DNA from: Oopsacas minuta
Taxonomy: Eukaryota; Porifera; Hexactinellida; Lyssacinosida; Leucopsacidae
Reading direction: 5' to 3'
DNA length: 64,000 nt
Assembly (NCBI GenBank): GCA_024704765.1
Contig: JAKMXF010000144.1
Coordinates: 62,001-126,000, forward strand
Shown here piece after piece: positions 1-10,126 of the stretch. How positions within the stretch are numbered: position 1 is the first letter of the stretch; each line of letters begins with the position of its first letter. Made by a program: the position numbers and the translations under genes. The notes under the pieces were generated by a model. It was given only the letters and a program-made list of their open reading frames with translations. It was not told the origin of the DNA and ran no database searches.

Positions 1-3000
1 AAAAGTAGAGAGCTTATTGCTTCTTTGGTTAGGAGGTTGCATTTCTATACATTCCATTAACACCTGTAGAATAGGTGTCTGTCTTGCTATGACATAATGT
101 GGACACAAATCTGGTGTGCCACATAAGTTAAATAACAACATAAACACGAATTGTCTTGCTATCACATCTTTCTTATTAATCGACCACTTCGACAATTCTT
201 TGATCAGTTCAGTCAGCTGTTTGACAGGTGTCGCTAGGATGTAGTCCACATTGGCTGGGAGGACGGACAGTTTGGAAAGAGACTCAAGGACCAATCTCTT
301 AGGGGACAACCAGGTGGTGTTAGAGAGTGGCGGGAGAGGATCATGGCACATCGAAGAGGGACAAATGAGCCAATGAATTAATGAATTTAAGAGACGTTGT
401 GTTACACTTGAGGGGTAGAGAGAGAATTCCAAAGCTCCAGCTACGTTGCATAAAACCACAAATATGTCCTCGCGAACATTCTCCAGATAGCTCCACCACC
501 ATTCACACCTGTATACGTATACAGATAAATAAACAGCTGATAGAATGGTAAAATCTTATATAACTTACTTATTTGCTTCTAACACGTACTCAGATGTGTC
601 GCATGTGTCCTCTAAGGTGTCAAATATGTCGCTACTGTCCTCTGTCCTGTTTGAGAGACACAGAGCCTCCGGGTGTTGATGTTTTAGCAGCAATAAGTGA
701 CCAATCAGTGACAAGAGAGAGGTGTGTTTAGATAGCACCATATGATTTCCAGGAATAAAACTTAAGCATCTAATTAGATTAGATATACAAATAGCCATGT
801 GACCACATTGTGTTTCATGTGTCGTGTGTAAGAATACCACATTGTCAAGTGGTCGTACAACTTCATCTTCAACATCTGGTGAGTCAGCTGATGTATTATT
901 AGTTCCAGTTGTTGTCACCTTAGAACTATAATACACAATACAATATATACAAGGTCTTAAGAAATATGTCAAATAGTGGCATACCCTAATGGTGTTTCTA
1001 AAATAGGAAGAGTGGTGTGATTCTGTTGTGTCACATTCCTGAGCTCAACCGGTAGATCCTCATCAGCTAGAGGTGTTAGTTCGAGTTTGGATTCAGCTTC
1101 AGGTAATGCTACAATTTCACCAGGAAATATATCAGATAGACACTTCACCCAGCATGCCACCAGAGCGTCCAGTAGCCCGTGAGCGTTAGTGAGGTTGTAC
1201 AGGTCTCTTGTCCCATTATGATTAAGTAGTATGGTGAGGTAGTCCAGTGCCCATGCGGTGTCGGTTAACACCCCACTTCTGAGTGCCATAGTTAATCTGA
1301 ATGGGTCTGTCATGGACTGGTTAGGAGGCTGTTTCTTCCTCTTACGTATGATAGGGGTGGAATACTCCACACCACCTCTAGCAAGGTCAGATGGTCTCTT
1401 CTGTGTGACATGTGGTTTATCTAACACCTCGCTAGAGGGTATGACTGGCTTATCTCTGGGGACACGTGATTTAGGTTCATGAACAGCTGGAGCAGGTTGT
1501 GTCCTCGAGGTGTCAGTGGATGGAGTGGCACGAGGTGGCACATATCCCCAATCCTCCTGTTTATGAGGAGAGGACCATCTCTGTGATTGTATCATAGAGT
1601 GCATGAGACGGGAGGTGTAAGGGTGTTTGGGTGGCATAACGTGGTAGGATTCTTGTGGTATATGTGGATACATTGAGGTGTAATATTGATAAGGATTTGA
1701 ATGTGGCTCTATGCCATCTGGAATAGAATGTTCCTGCTTAATCTTAGGGGGCTTTAAAATGTCCAATCCCTGGTTCTTACTCCTATTGGGCATATAGGGC
1801 GGTGAGGTGGAGTCTAGGAAGGAGAGGGGATCTGATTTGAAGGTCTGAGGGAGGTGTGGAGTGTCCTCTTCTAACTGAAATGGTTTAATGTCAGAAGAAG
1901 TTGGTCTGTCCTCCAATGTGGCACAAGGTGTCGGTCTGTCACGTGTTAATTTACTGGGAGAACTCATGCCACTTATGAGAGAGCCAGGTGACTCTGGAAT
2001 ATCCTGAGACTCCTCAGAAGGTGGCGCGGGAGATGTGACACTTAAAGTGTCACTGTGACAATTCTGCTGTTTACGTGTCCGGGTGGCAGAGCGACACAAT
2101 TCTAGAATTGGCTCAATTGGCTCTCCACGTTTATGGGAGATGAATGGTAGCAACCACCTTAGATAAATCTGTTTAAGAGCTTTTATTCCTGCAGCACCTT
2201 TAGACTGATAGTTGAAAAACTAAACAATAAAATAATAGAACAGTTAAACAATTAAACGATAATACGGATAAACGGTTAAACGATAGAATGTTTAGGAATA
2301 ATAACCTGGAATATTTGCTTCCATTCTTTCTTCTCACAGACCTGTTTGATACCTCCGTGTGACTCCACCACTCTATGTAGCCTGAACAAATTCACCTCCT
2401 CTCCGCCCACAGATGGCACACGTGTCGGAGTGGCATACACACCACCTTGTGCCTCGTATAGGTAATGCATCAGTTGATAATAGAACTCCTGTCCCTCTCT
2501 CCCCTGCTCCTTCTGGTACTCAGGGTACAATCCATGGTCCAGAATCCACTGCTCGAAGGGGAGAGATGAGTCAATCTTTTTCCTTCCGGGACCTCTCTTG
2601 GGGGTAGAGAGGAGGGAGGGAGGGGTGTTCACAGTAAGGTGTGAAGGGGTTGAATGTTGTCTGGGGAGGCTAGCTGCCTCCTCTCGAGAGAAGGACCCTG
2701 TCTCAATACTGGGGTACCTAAATGGTGTCTGAGGGGTAGAGAGACAGGAGTTCTTCGAGCCTTGTGAGTGCAGGTCTGGGATAGAGGGTGTGGGGGTACG
2801 TGCCATACCGAAGGGGACAGGAGGAGGGCTGAGATGTGGGGTGTTAGGAGGATTAGGGAAGGAAGGGAAGTCTGAATTGGTCTGAGACAGATTGCTCCTG
2901 GGGGCTTGTAGCGTCCTCATAGGAGACATGTTCTGGTTATTCATGTGATGAGGTGACATGTTATGAGGGATAGGACCAGCGGCCTGTTTTATGTCCCTCT

Positions 3001-3441
3001 GCATCCCTGGGTACGTGTTCCCCGGTACATAGGTCCATACATATGTGGGTATATAGGATGATGGTGTCCCCACTCATTGGGCCAGGTCTGCTCCTGCTGT
3101 GGCACGCCAGATGGCATGGTTTCTACCATAGGTGTCATTTCTTGTCCCCATTGGCTCCACTCGGGGTTAGGTCTCCGCTGCATGGCAGGGGATCCTATAT
3201 GATAGGGTGATAAGTCGTAGGGGGCTTGTGGATACATGTAACTGGGGTAGGGCTGTCGGGGGTGAGGGTATTGATAGTAATCAGGAGGTTTCTGTTTGGC
3301 GTGTGAAATATCTTTGTGGTTCTTGTAAATGTTCTGTTGGATGGCTAATTGTGGCTCAATGCCACTTGAATTCAATGCAGGGGTGTTGGGAAGTGGTTGA
3401 GTGTGAGTGTTCCACTTTTGTGGCAATGCTCCGTTACTCAT
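1..3441 (-). CDS. ARID1: ARID1/BAF250 (Osa) SWI/SNF subunit, 3' end beyond window
   Basis: DNA-binding subunit of the BAF chromatin remodeller. Exons on the minus strand: 3441-2306, 2219-985, 925-569, 508 to beyond base 1; all visible junctions are GT-AG and in phase. The N-terminal part is low-complexity (Pro, Tyr, Ser, Gln), as in the family. The ARID domain spans the first junction, with motif VPSVGGEEVNLFRL near 2390-2440 and its last helix at the start of exon 2. The BAF250_C armadillo-like domain follows, with WALDYLTILL, then CISNLIRCLSFIPGN in exon 3 and CEWWWSYLENVRE plus LSPKRLVLESLSKLS in exon 4. The N-terminus is far shorter than in vertebrate ARID1A/B. Exon 1 has an apparent one-base deficit at the CCCC run 3020-3023: the upstream frame stops just after it, while the frame carrying the ARID is open from there. 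A single missing G (minus strand) would explain it. Confidence 0.9.
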
Positions 3442-3597
3442 AAGACTACAAATCTAATCTACATTCCATTAGTAACCATGGCAACATAACGAACAGATAT
3501 TATATAGCATAACCATGGTTACAAAATACGTGTAAAGGTATTAGTATTTATTTGTAGGTTAGGGAAGGATCTTCTCATCAAAGGGGAGAGGGAAGGA

Positions 3598-6154
3598 ATG
3601 AAAATGATCTGTGAGAGGATCTGGCAACACATTTGTGTCGAGAGAGAAAAAGTGGCACGTGTGGGACACATTTTCAAATGGCAGAGACAGAAAATTGTGT
3701 CACTAAAACCTGAAGAAGTGGAGTGTAGCTTATGTTGTAGATTGTACTACAGACCGACCACCACACCATGTGGTCACACCTTATGTGAGCCCTGTCTTAA
3801 CAGGTAGGACACAATTTATCGACCCCATGTTACCATGACATATATTTCCTAATCTCATAGGTGTTTAGACCACAATACAATTTGTCCGGTATGCAGATCT
3901 CCTCTCACTATCATGCTGGGTAAATACCAACATAAGCCATGCATTGCCTTAGCAACCATCTTGAAAGAATGTCTCCCAGAGGTATGTAAGGAAGATTAAA
4001 TGATTACAAATATTTAATTATTGTGACATTAGCAAAATTCCATAATATGACGTCACAAATATAACTTTGAAATTTGAGAAACTAGCGAGCTGACATAAAC
4101 TAAATTGGAACTAATAAAGGCGCCAATTCTCATTAATCCCATACGTGGCGTAATAATTAGATGGATAGAATTTCAAAGGTGGCATTTTGACTCGCGTGGG
4201 CAGAGTTCTAAATTTAGAACTCAATGATGAAACATAATTTCTATATTATTCAAATAATCAACCGCAATTATTTGTAAAGTAATCTCTATGAAACCAGATA
4301 GGAATTTACTGATGAACGAGCAAAGAGAGAGCGTGACGTGTGGGAAGCCACTTACTTACCATTCATTGATATATTCACCACTTTATACAATTAAATAACA
4401 CTCATCGTTCCACTTCTGTTTCATTGCCACATACCTGGTGTATGTTATGACGTCATGAGGGGGGAGGGGAGGGTAGAGAGGGGTGCAGAGACAAAGACTA
4501 GGGAGTAGAACAGATTGTATCTGAACTAGCTCAATGCAGACTACTATAAGAACCGATCTCTAAGCCTATTCACTGTGGAAATATTATCACAGTATATGGA
4601 AGCCTACCAGCTAATGTATTCATATAGGCTTATGGTTTCTGTTCTTATAACTGTATGCCCCCAGTGGATAGTTGTCTCAGGGAGCTGTAAAGGGGACAGG
4701 GGGGCATGAGGCGTGGGGGTAGGGATTAATTAGCTAAGGGGTGGCATTGTTAGAGAATAGTTATCACTAGATCAATTGCAATTACAAACTGAAAGTATTA
4801 TATACATACGCTCTAGCTGTACCAGTTACACGACATATTCTAATAGAATAATTATTGGATCACGTCAGTAGACCCATGGGGGATACGAATACTGATCTCC
4901 AGTACCAGATCGACCCCTGGGGGATACGAATACTGATCTCCTGGTACCAGATCGACCCCTGGGGGATAGTAATTCTGGTCTCCTGTAGGTGTTGGTTATT
5001 ATAATGTAAATATTGTGAATATTCTAAATGGCTGAAGTCTTATATTTGTGACGTAATCAGTCATACACAGTATCCCTGCCACTTACCAAATGGTGTCGAA
5101 AAGACAGACACATTTGTGAAATGATTGAAATTAAAATATTACAAATCATAACTGAATAACGAAAAGGTAGACTTGTGCAGGTGTTTATCCAGGAATTTCT
5201 GGGATGACAATTATTTGGAGGGTAACATGCTAATCCCCTGTACTAATTTGAGCCTCACGGTCGACACTTTGTGTCCTTCATCACCTAGATAACCCCTGGC
5301 TATGTGTCAGAAGGTACTAGTAGCACCTAGTCACTGATCCCCATGGGTCTATACCCCATATATGGTTAATAGGACTACTTAGAGAGGGAGAGGGAGCACA
5401 GATCGGAGCAAGGGACCCTGATAAACCTGACAGAAATCCTCTCGACAGATGGATACCAGGACAGTTTTGAGTTATCATTATTCGTCTGTTGTCTAGCATT
5501 TCCATACGTACAATGTAACCTTCACATATTTGAACCTCGGTAAGGTGTCATAATATGGAACTAACGGATATGATTATAATATATTCTATAGATATCGTTT
5601 GATGATAAGACAAGCATGGGAGAGTGAAAGTAAGTGCTTTGGAATGTGTGTGCCACTTGGCGACACATTTTATCAATTTGGAACTATCTTGAAAATAAAT
5701 AACCATCAAATCTTGGATGACGGAAGAGTTATGATAAATACCATAGGTGTTAGGAGGTTAGTTCTATTTTAGAACTTTTAATAAGTGTCAGCTATTTATG
5801 GACGTGTTTAGATTTACTGTCCTGTCTCACTACAAGAGAGATGGATACATTGTGGCACTGGTTTGTCTTATAAGTGACACAGACCGACACATCGAGTCGG
5901 AAAGGGTTTCTGTAGAAATGAGGAATGCTCTAGCTTATGCGGTCTCAAGCGCCAACGTCCAAATTGCAGAGATGCTGGGTACGATCCCTGAACACTCTGA
6001 GGGAGAGGAGGGACCTGACGGACCCGGTTGGATATGGTACGGATTAGGATTGGCTCATCTCAGAGGTACAGAGATCTCCCCGGAGGTGTTAGGTGACACC
6101 TCTGCTATATCTCGTTACAGAAAATTAAGAGATTTATTTTTGAGAAAATTTTGA
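3598..6154 (+). CDS. LONRF: LONRF-like protein: one RING finger plus LON substrate-binding domain
   Basis: Predicted E3 ubiquitin ligase of the LON-peptidase-N-terminal/RING family. Exons 3598-3803, 3861-3981, 5385-5539, 5592-5756 and 5812-6154 give 329 aa in frame. The RING (residues ~42-80) has CSLC, CGHTLCEPCLNRC and CPVC. The LON-N part begins LFVCCLAFPYVQCNLHIFEP, then YRLMIRQAWE, KCFGMCVPL and IGVRRF, ending in a C-terminal helical segment with WIWYGLGLA. Human LONRF1-3 are over 700 aa with a second RING and TPRs; neither is visible here. A 1.4 kb intron (3982-5384) separates the RING and LON parts and could hide a small exon, although the present chain already closes in frame. It is head-to-head with ARID1, 156 bases apart. 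Family is certain; the exact paralogue is not. Confidence 0.82.
3982..5384 (+). other. Long intron of the LONRF-like gene, no coding exon recognised
   Basis: This 1.4 kb is much longer than the neighbouring introns. It contains an imperfect inverted repeat (arms 4545-4569 and 4624-4649, sharing TATAAGAAC and TAAGCCTAT) and a minisatellite at 4871-4985. No RING, TPR or LON coding segment was recognised in it. Confidence 0.55.
4871..4985. repeat. Minisatellite, 41-42 bp unit, about 2.75 copies
   Basis: Units start with GACCC at 4871, 4912 and 4954. Each carries a GGGGGATA core and an ATCTCC(TG)GTACCAGATC-type tail. The first two copies are nearly identical; the third has diverged and is cut short. 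Confidence 0.85.
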
Positions 6155-6271
6155 GAATTCTAAATTTAGAATTTCTGCCAAATTTATACTCACATTATCC
6201 TTTTGTTATATTATTTCACACCTGTGCCACATTTCACACTCATGTCACAATTTAATTAATCATCCTGTAGA

Positions 6272-6781
6272 ATGTTAGTGTGGCTATTAATAGCAGTCAT
6301 ACTTTCATATAACGCACATTCCTACGGAGTGTTAGCGTTGCTAGAGGAAAGTTCTTGTCAGCAACTTAATACCAGCTGTGAGGAATGTGTGAAGGGTCTA
6401 TCTGGTGTTAATTGCTATTTCTGTAAAGGGGAGTGTCTAGACCTCCAGGGGATCAATTCAGGGGTCTGTACCTTAGAGGACATTAACCTGGGACAGTGCA
6501 GTCTCTCAGCTCTCGGCCTTATCGTGGTTATAAGTGGTGCGGCGTTTCTAGTGGCAGTTGCTGGATGTGCCACTTTTTGTGCCACTATTTATTGCTATTG
6601 CCGGTTTTGTCGCAAAAAAATGCGTGCGACCCATACACAAAACCGAGTAGACGCTGAGATGAGTGAGATGCAGGAACGCCACGCCCAGAGGAGGTCTGCA
6701 CGTACAGCTAGGGGTGACGAACTGAGACGTAAATACGGCCTAGCAGATGAGGACGACATGAGCAAATATCAGAGATTTTAG
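6272..6781 (+). CDS. PTTG1IP: PTTG1IP/PBF-like single-pass membrane protein
   Basis: 169 aa, single exon. A signal peptide (residues 1-18) is followed by a compact PSI-like cysteine cluster (CQQLNTSCEECVKGLSG, then NCYFCKGECLD), a hydrophobic span at about residues 86-113, a juxtamembrane Cys-rich/basic stretch (CYCRFCRKKMR) and a charged helical tail that ends with the family signature RRKYGLADEDD. Vertebrate PTTG1IP binds securin and is a small glycoprotein of similar length (~180 aa). The tail match RRKYGL is the strongest support. It lies tail-to-tail with VMA21, separated by a CAAA microsatellite. Confidence 0.85.
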   Translation: MLVWLLIAVILSYNAHSYGVLALLEESSCQQLNTSCEECVKGLSGVNCYFCKGECLDLQGINSGVCTLEDINLGQCSLSALGLIVVISGAAFLVAVAGCATFCATIYCYCRFCRKKMRATHTQNRVDAEMSEMQERHAQRRSARTARGDELRRKYGLADEDDMSKYQRF

Positions 6782-6853
6782 AGTATTTTAATAACAAAAA
6801 TTGTCTGTTTTGAGATTTTATGAAAACTTTAATTTTAATAAAGTTTTTTTTCT

Positions 6854-6892
6854 ACAAACAAACAAACAAACAAACAAACAAACAAACAAACA
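6854..6892. repeat. (CAAA)n microsatellite
   Basis: About ten uninterrupted CAAA units lie between the 3' ends of the PTTG1IP-like and VMA21-like genes. Similar CAAA/TTTG tracts sit near 7925-7970, 14045-14075, 50333-50358, 52713-52750 and 61862-61896, mostly in UTR or intergenic positions. Confidence 0.95.
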
Positions 6893-6893
6893 A

Positions 6894-7148
6894 TTACTCA
6901 GTTTTGTAAGTTTCCTCTTTGTATGCTCTTATGGCATACAAAGCTATAAAAATATGAATAGTCACAACAGCTATAAAAGCAGCTGTTATATCACCTCTTG
7001 TTTGTGTAAAGTTAAAGTAGTAAACAGTTATAAATCTTGTCAGGAAGAATAACAAAATTGGTAGAATTAGTGTAGTTAGGACAAATCTTAGGTGAGACAG
7101 TATCACACTATCTTCTGATGGTTTGGGGTGTTTGGGTTGTGACGTCAT
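6894..7148 (-). CDS. VMA21: V-ATPase assembly factor VMA21
   Basis: 84 aa, close to the family length (77-101). Two hydrophobic hairpin helices (about residues 22-42 and 55-74) are separated by a short loop, matching the ER chaperone that assembles the V0 sector. Family features are the ITVYYF segment between the helices and the second helix AAFIAVVTIHIFIALYA, equivalent to AAIVAVVAVHVVLALF in vertebrates. The C-terminus is lysine/glutamate-rich (KEETYKTE) but lacks an obvious KKxx retrieval signal. It is head-to-head with the Rubicon-homology gene. Confidence 0.82.
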   Translation of the reverse strand: MTSQPKHPKPSEDSVILSHLRFVLTTLILPILLFFLTRFITVYYFNFTQTRGDITAAFIAVVTIHIFIALYAIRAYKEETYKTE

Positions 7149-7328
7149 AGCTAATTATTAAATGGGAAACAAATAATTTCTTAATAATAGAGGACACATT
7201 CCTGTCCAATTTAGACCCCTCAAGGGTCCAAAAAATATTATTCGTAGTTTGTGTATTGGTTCAGGAACTGATAATAGAAATTTAAATGTGGCATGTAGGT
7301 GTGAAATGTGGCGCTTATAAAATTAGAA

Positions 7329-7412
7329 CAGCGGTTCCCAACCTGTTGCTCATGAGACATTTAGTGGTCCACGAATGACAGCAGGGGTCTATGAGTGAAT
7401 AGGGAACTGCTG
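7329..7412. mobile_element. Short hAT-type MITE remnant
   Basis: The ends are near-perfect inverted repeats: CAGCGGTTCCC at the left and GGGAACTGCTG at the right, about 84 bases overall. CAGxGGTTCYCAACC is the typical terminus of hAT non-autonomous elements. The flanking 8-mers differ, so no clean target duplication survives. Confidence 0.6.
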
Positions 7413-7462
7413 ATTCTTGTCTATTATATTGCTATAAATAAATAACATACCTAGCCGTTGCT

Positions 7463-10055
7463 ATGGACTATGAGAAGCTACTCACGAGGGCGTTGAAGGA
7501 GGAGAGGGGACACGCACCACACGTAGAACTAACCAACACCCTTGACAACTTAATAGGACAGTCAGTGGACTATGACGTAATAGCAGTAGCACAATCTACG
7601 TGGCAGCGTACCAACAAAGAGAGGCTTAGTCATGCGTTAAATTCCCGAAATTTTATCCTACAAATCCCAGCTGAGAGAGGACTAGACGCCCAGGGGTACA
7701 AATGTGCCTCATGTGCTACTCCCATCGGGATCATATTTGGACCCTCTAGGGTGTGTGCTTATAACGGGAAGGCTTACTGTCCGGACTGCTTCGGGAACTG
7801 TGAACGGCTTATACCAGGTTGTTAATATTATAATAGAACATATTTGATAATATAGCTCGTTGCTAGAGAAATAATTTATGATTCTACTCGTAGATTGTAA
7901 ATAATTATAAATATTTTAATTAGCAAATACAAACTAACAAACAAACTAACAAACAAACTAGTAAACAAATTAGTAATATATTTGTAGACTGTAGTTCTTA
8001 TTATCTGACACACTAACTAATCTCCTGTTTGAAGTTATAGCTATTCCTCGGGGGTAATATAACATTCCTTGTTGGTGTCCCTCTGTTCCTATCGTGTGTA
8101 GGAGATTGCCTTCTGGAGAGAATACCCGAATTGTGTGAGAGCCTTCATCGCTAATAATAAAGTTGTTAAGTGGATCTAGACAGAAGAAGCGAGCGCGTAA
8201 CATGTCCATTCCTTGTCCACAGGTAATGAGGGAGTGTAGCTTGTCTCCCTCTAGGGTTAGCACGTGTATACACGGGTTGTTATTTGGACACAGTACGTAC
8301 ATGCGGTCACGTGACACTTTAACATCATATGGTCTTGTGATTGACTGATGAGTAATGTTACGGAGATGGTTCAGTTCTGTGTCGTGTACGCTGATTCTGT
8401 TGTTATCGCTATCTGCTATAAACACGTGACCAATGGGATCTGTTGTTAGTTGTCTAGGATATTTGAATTGTCCGCTTTTTGATCCCCTACCTCCTATCTC
8501 CCTAACAAGACTCATGTCAGTTAGTGTGAATTGGTTTATAGTATGACCTTCCAAGCTGTTGACATACACATTCTCTCTGTGTATAGCTATACCCCATGGA
8601 AGAATCAGCTGTCTACACCCAGCTGATTGAGGTACTCTCCTGAGTCTGAGAATATCACTACTCTGTTATTGCTACTATTAGCTACGAATATTTGTTGTGT
8701 ATCTTCATGTATAGCTACACCTAATGGAAAATACAACTCGCCAGGACCATAACCTATCTCCCCAGTAGCAACAGTGGAAGTTTGGAATTTTGCATAATCT
8801 GGTACTCCTGCTGGTACCTGTACGATATCTCCTAGACGGGATATACTCGTTTCTAGATCACGTGCGACGCACTTCCACTTTAATTGTGTCTCTACGGGGA
8901 TATTATTTTGTAGGTCTCGTAATTTGTCCTGCATGGACTGGAGGGGATTTTCTCTCAGGTCTTCTTGGAGGTGTGCTTGGGCCTCTGTTAGTTGGGCGAT
9001 CATTTGGTCTCGAGCGATTTCTGCGGCTCTCTTGTCTTCACGGATATAACGGACTAGCTCCAGCAACTGAACTCTTCGGACATTCAGTAGCCCTATGAGA
9101 CCATCTATGGTGTAGTTGATGTGTGTCTCTATGGGGTCTACAATTTGTGGGGCGGTTGGGCATCGTTCTGCCATTTGTTAGTGAATATTTTGAATAGTTT
9201 AGATAGGAATTGGTTGCTTGGGATAATCTTGTGTATTTATAGCTGTAGATTGTGTTAATATATTATTTGTTTGAATAAACACGAGGTTATACAGGTGTAT
9301 GTTATTATGTCTCGTTGCTAGGATACTGTAAGGAATGTGGTTTATAGTTACTAATTCCAATAATTAACACTAATCTAATTATAACAGGTCGTATGCTACA
9401 AAACTGGGACTTCTATATGCATAGAGTTAGCAAGGAGAGTGCGTCTGTCATAGATGAGATAGTTTCCATTCCAATGCTACACATGACAGCTCTGGCACCA
9501 GAACTACATCTATATGTAGGAAGCCTAGACAAAGTTAGGAAGCTGAGACACCAATTAAGTGGATTGTGTCGCTATCTTAACGCCTGTAAAAAAGTGGCAG
9601 AGGCAGAGGGATGGCATCGTGCCATTTCTAAATTCAAGAACAAGGAATACCTACTAGAACACACAGACATATACTCAGTTCAGGACCTGGTGAGGGTACA
9701 CATGAGCCTCATGGTACCAGAACTAAAGGATTGTGTTAATGAAGGAATTTCACACGTCAAGTCATGCTCCGTGTGTCAGGGACAAGCATTTATTTGTGAG
9801 GTATGCTAATAATCACTTAACACCTCTGTAACTATGTAAATATTCCTGGTATGTCAAGAATTTATAAATATTTTATATTAGATCTGTAACCAAGGACCAG
9901 CACTGTTCCCATTTCAAGTAGACAGAATATGGAAGTGTCCCAAATGTAGTTCCGTATACCATCTCATCTGCAAGCCTGCCACCACCCACTGTCCTAGGTG
10001 TCTACGACTATCCAGCAGGCGCCATACTGCCACTGAACCACTCAATGTGAATTAA
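7463..10055 (+). CDS. Rubicon-homology (DUF4206) zinc-binding protein, Rubicon/PLEKHM/DEF8 family
   Basis: Exons 7463-7817, 9388-9800 and 9882-10055 give 313 aa in frame. Exon 1 ends with a CxxC zinc pair, GYKCASCATPIG, then AYCPDCFGN and LIPG; exon 2 continues RMLQNWDFYMHRVSK, the family signature after the zinc knuckle, and later EDLVR-like SVQDLVRVHMSLMVPELKD and SCSVCQGQAFICEVC. Exon 3 adds WKCPKCSSVYHLIC and HCPRCL, the last zinc site. In Rubicon and PLEKHM1 this domain binds Rab7 on late endosomes and autophagosomes. No RUN, PH or C1 domain is present, so it resembles an RH-only or DEF8-like form. Intron 1 (7818-9387) is unusually long because it holds a complete antisense NHL gene. Confidence 0.85.
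7970..9174 (-). CDS. Coiled-coil/NHL-repeat protein A, nested in an intron, one frame break
   Basis: Intronless gene on the strand opposite its host, inside intron 1 of the Rubicon-homology gene. Part one (9174-8605) starts MAERCPTAPQIVDPIETHI, followed by a coiled coil (residues ~25-105) and the first NHL blade (GPGELYFPLGVAIHED, then FVANSSNNRVVIF). Part two (to 7970) carries the remaining blades (GQFKYPRQLTTDPIGHVFIADSDNNRI, given here only by its position ~8400-8470, and ILPWGIAIH). The frames join only if one base is added around the CCC at 8618-8620; the total length is one base short of a multiple of three. RING and B-box domains of TRIM-NHL proteins are absent. Function unknown; NHL propellers bind protein or RNA. 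Could be a real gene with an assembly error or a young pseudogene. Confidence 0.72.
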
Positions 10056-10126
10056 TAATATTATAGCAAAGGTGTGAATATAGTATATACAAAACAAGTA
10101 ATAATTATAAATCAGGTAACTGGTGG

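Noticed and set aside
2993-3040. A ~29-base intron (GT...AG) in ARID1 in place of a frame break.
   Set aside because: Shorter than any other intron in the window and it would remove plausible sequence; a missing G explains the site more simply.
6801-7052. Plus-strand frame with NKQT repeats.
   Set aside because: It is a translation of the CAAA microsatellite and antisense of VMA21.
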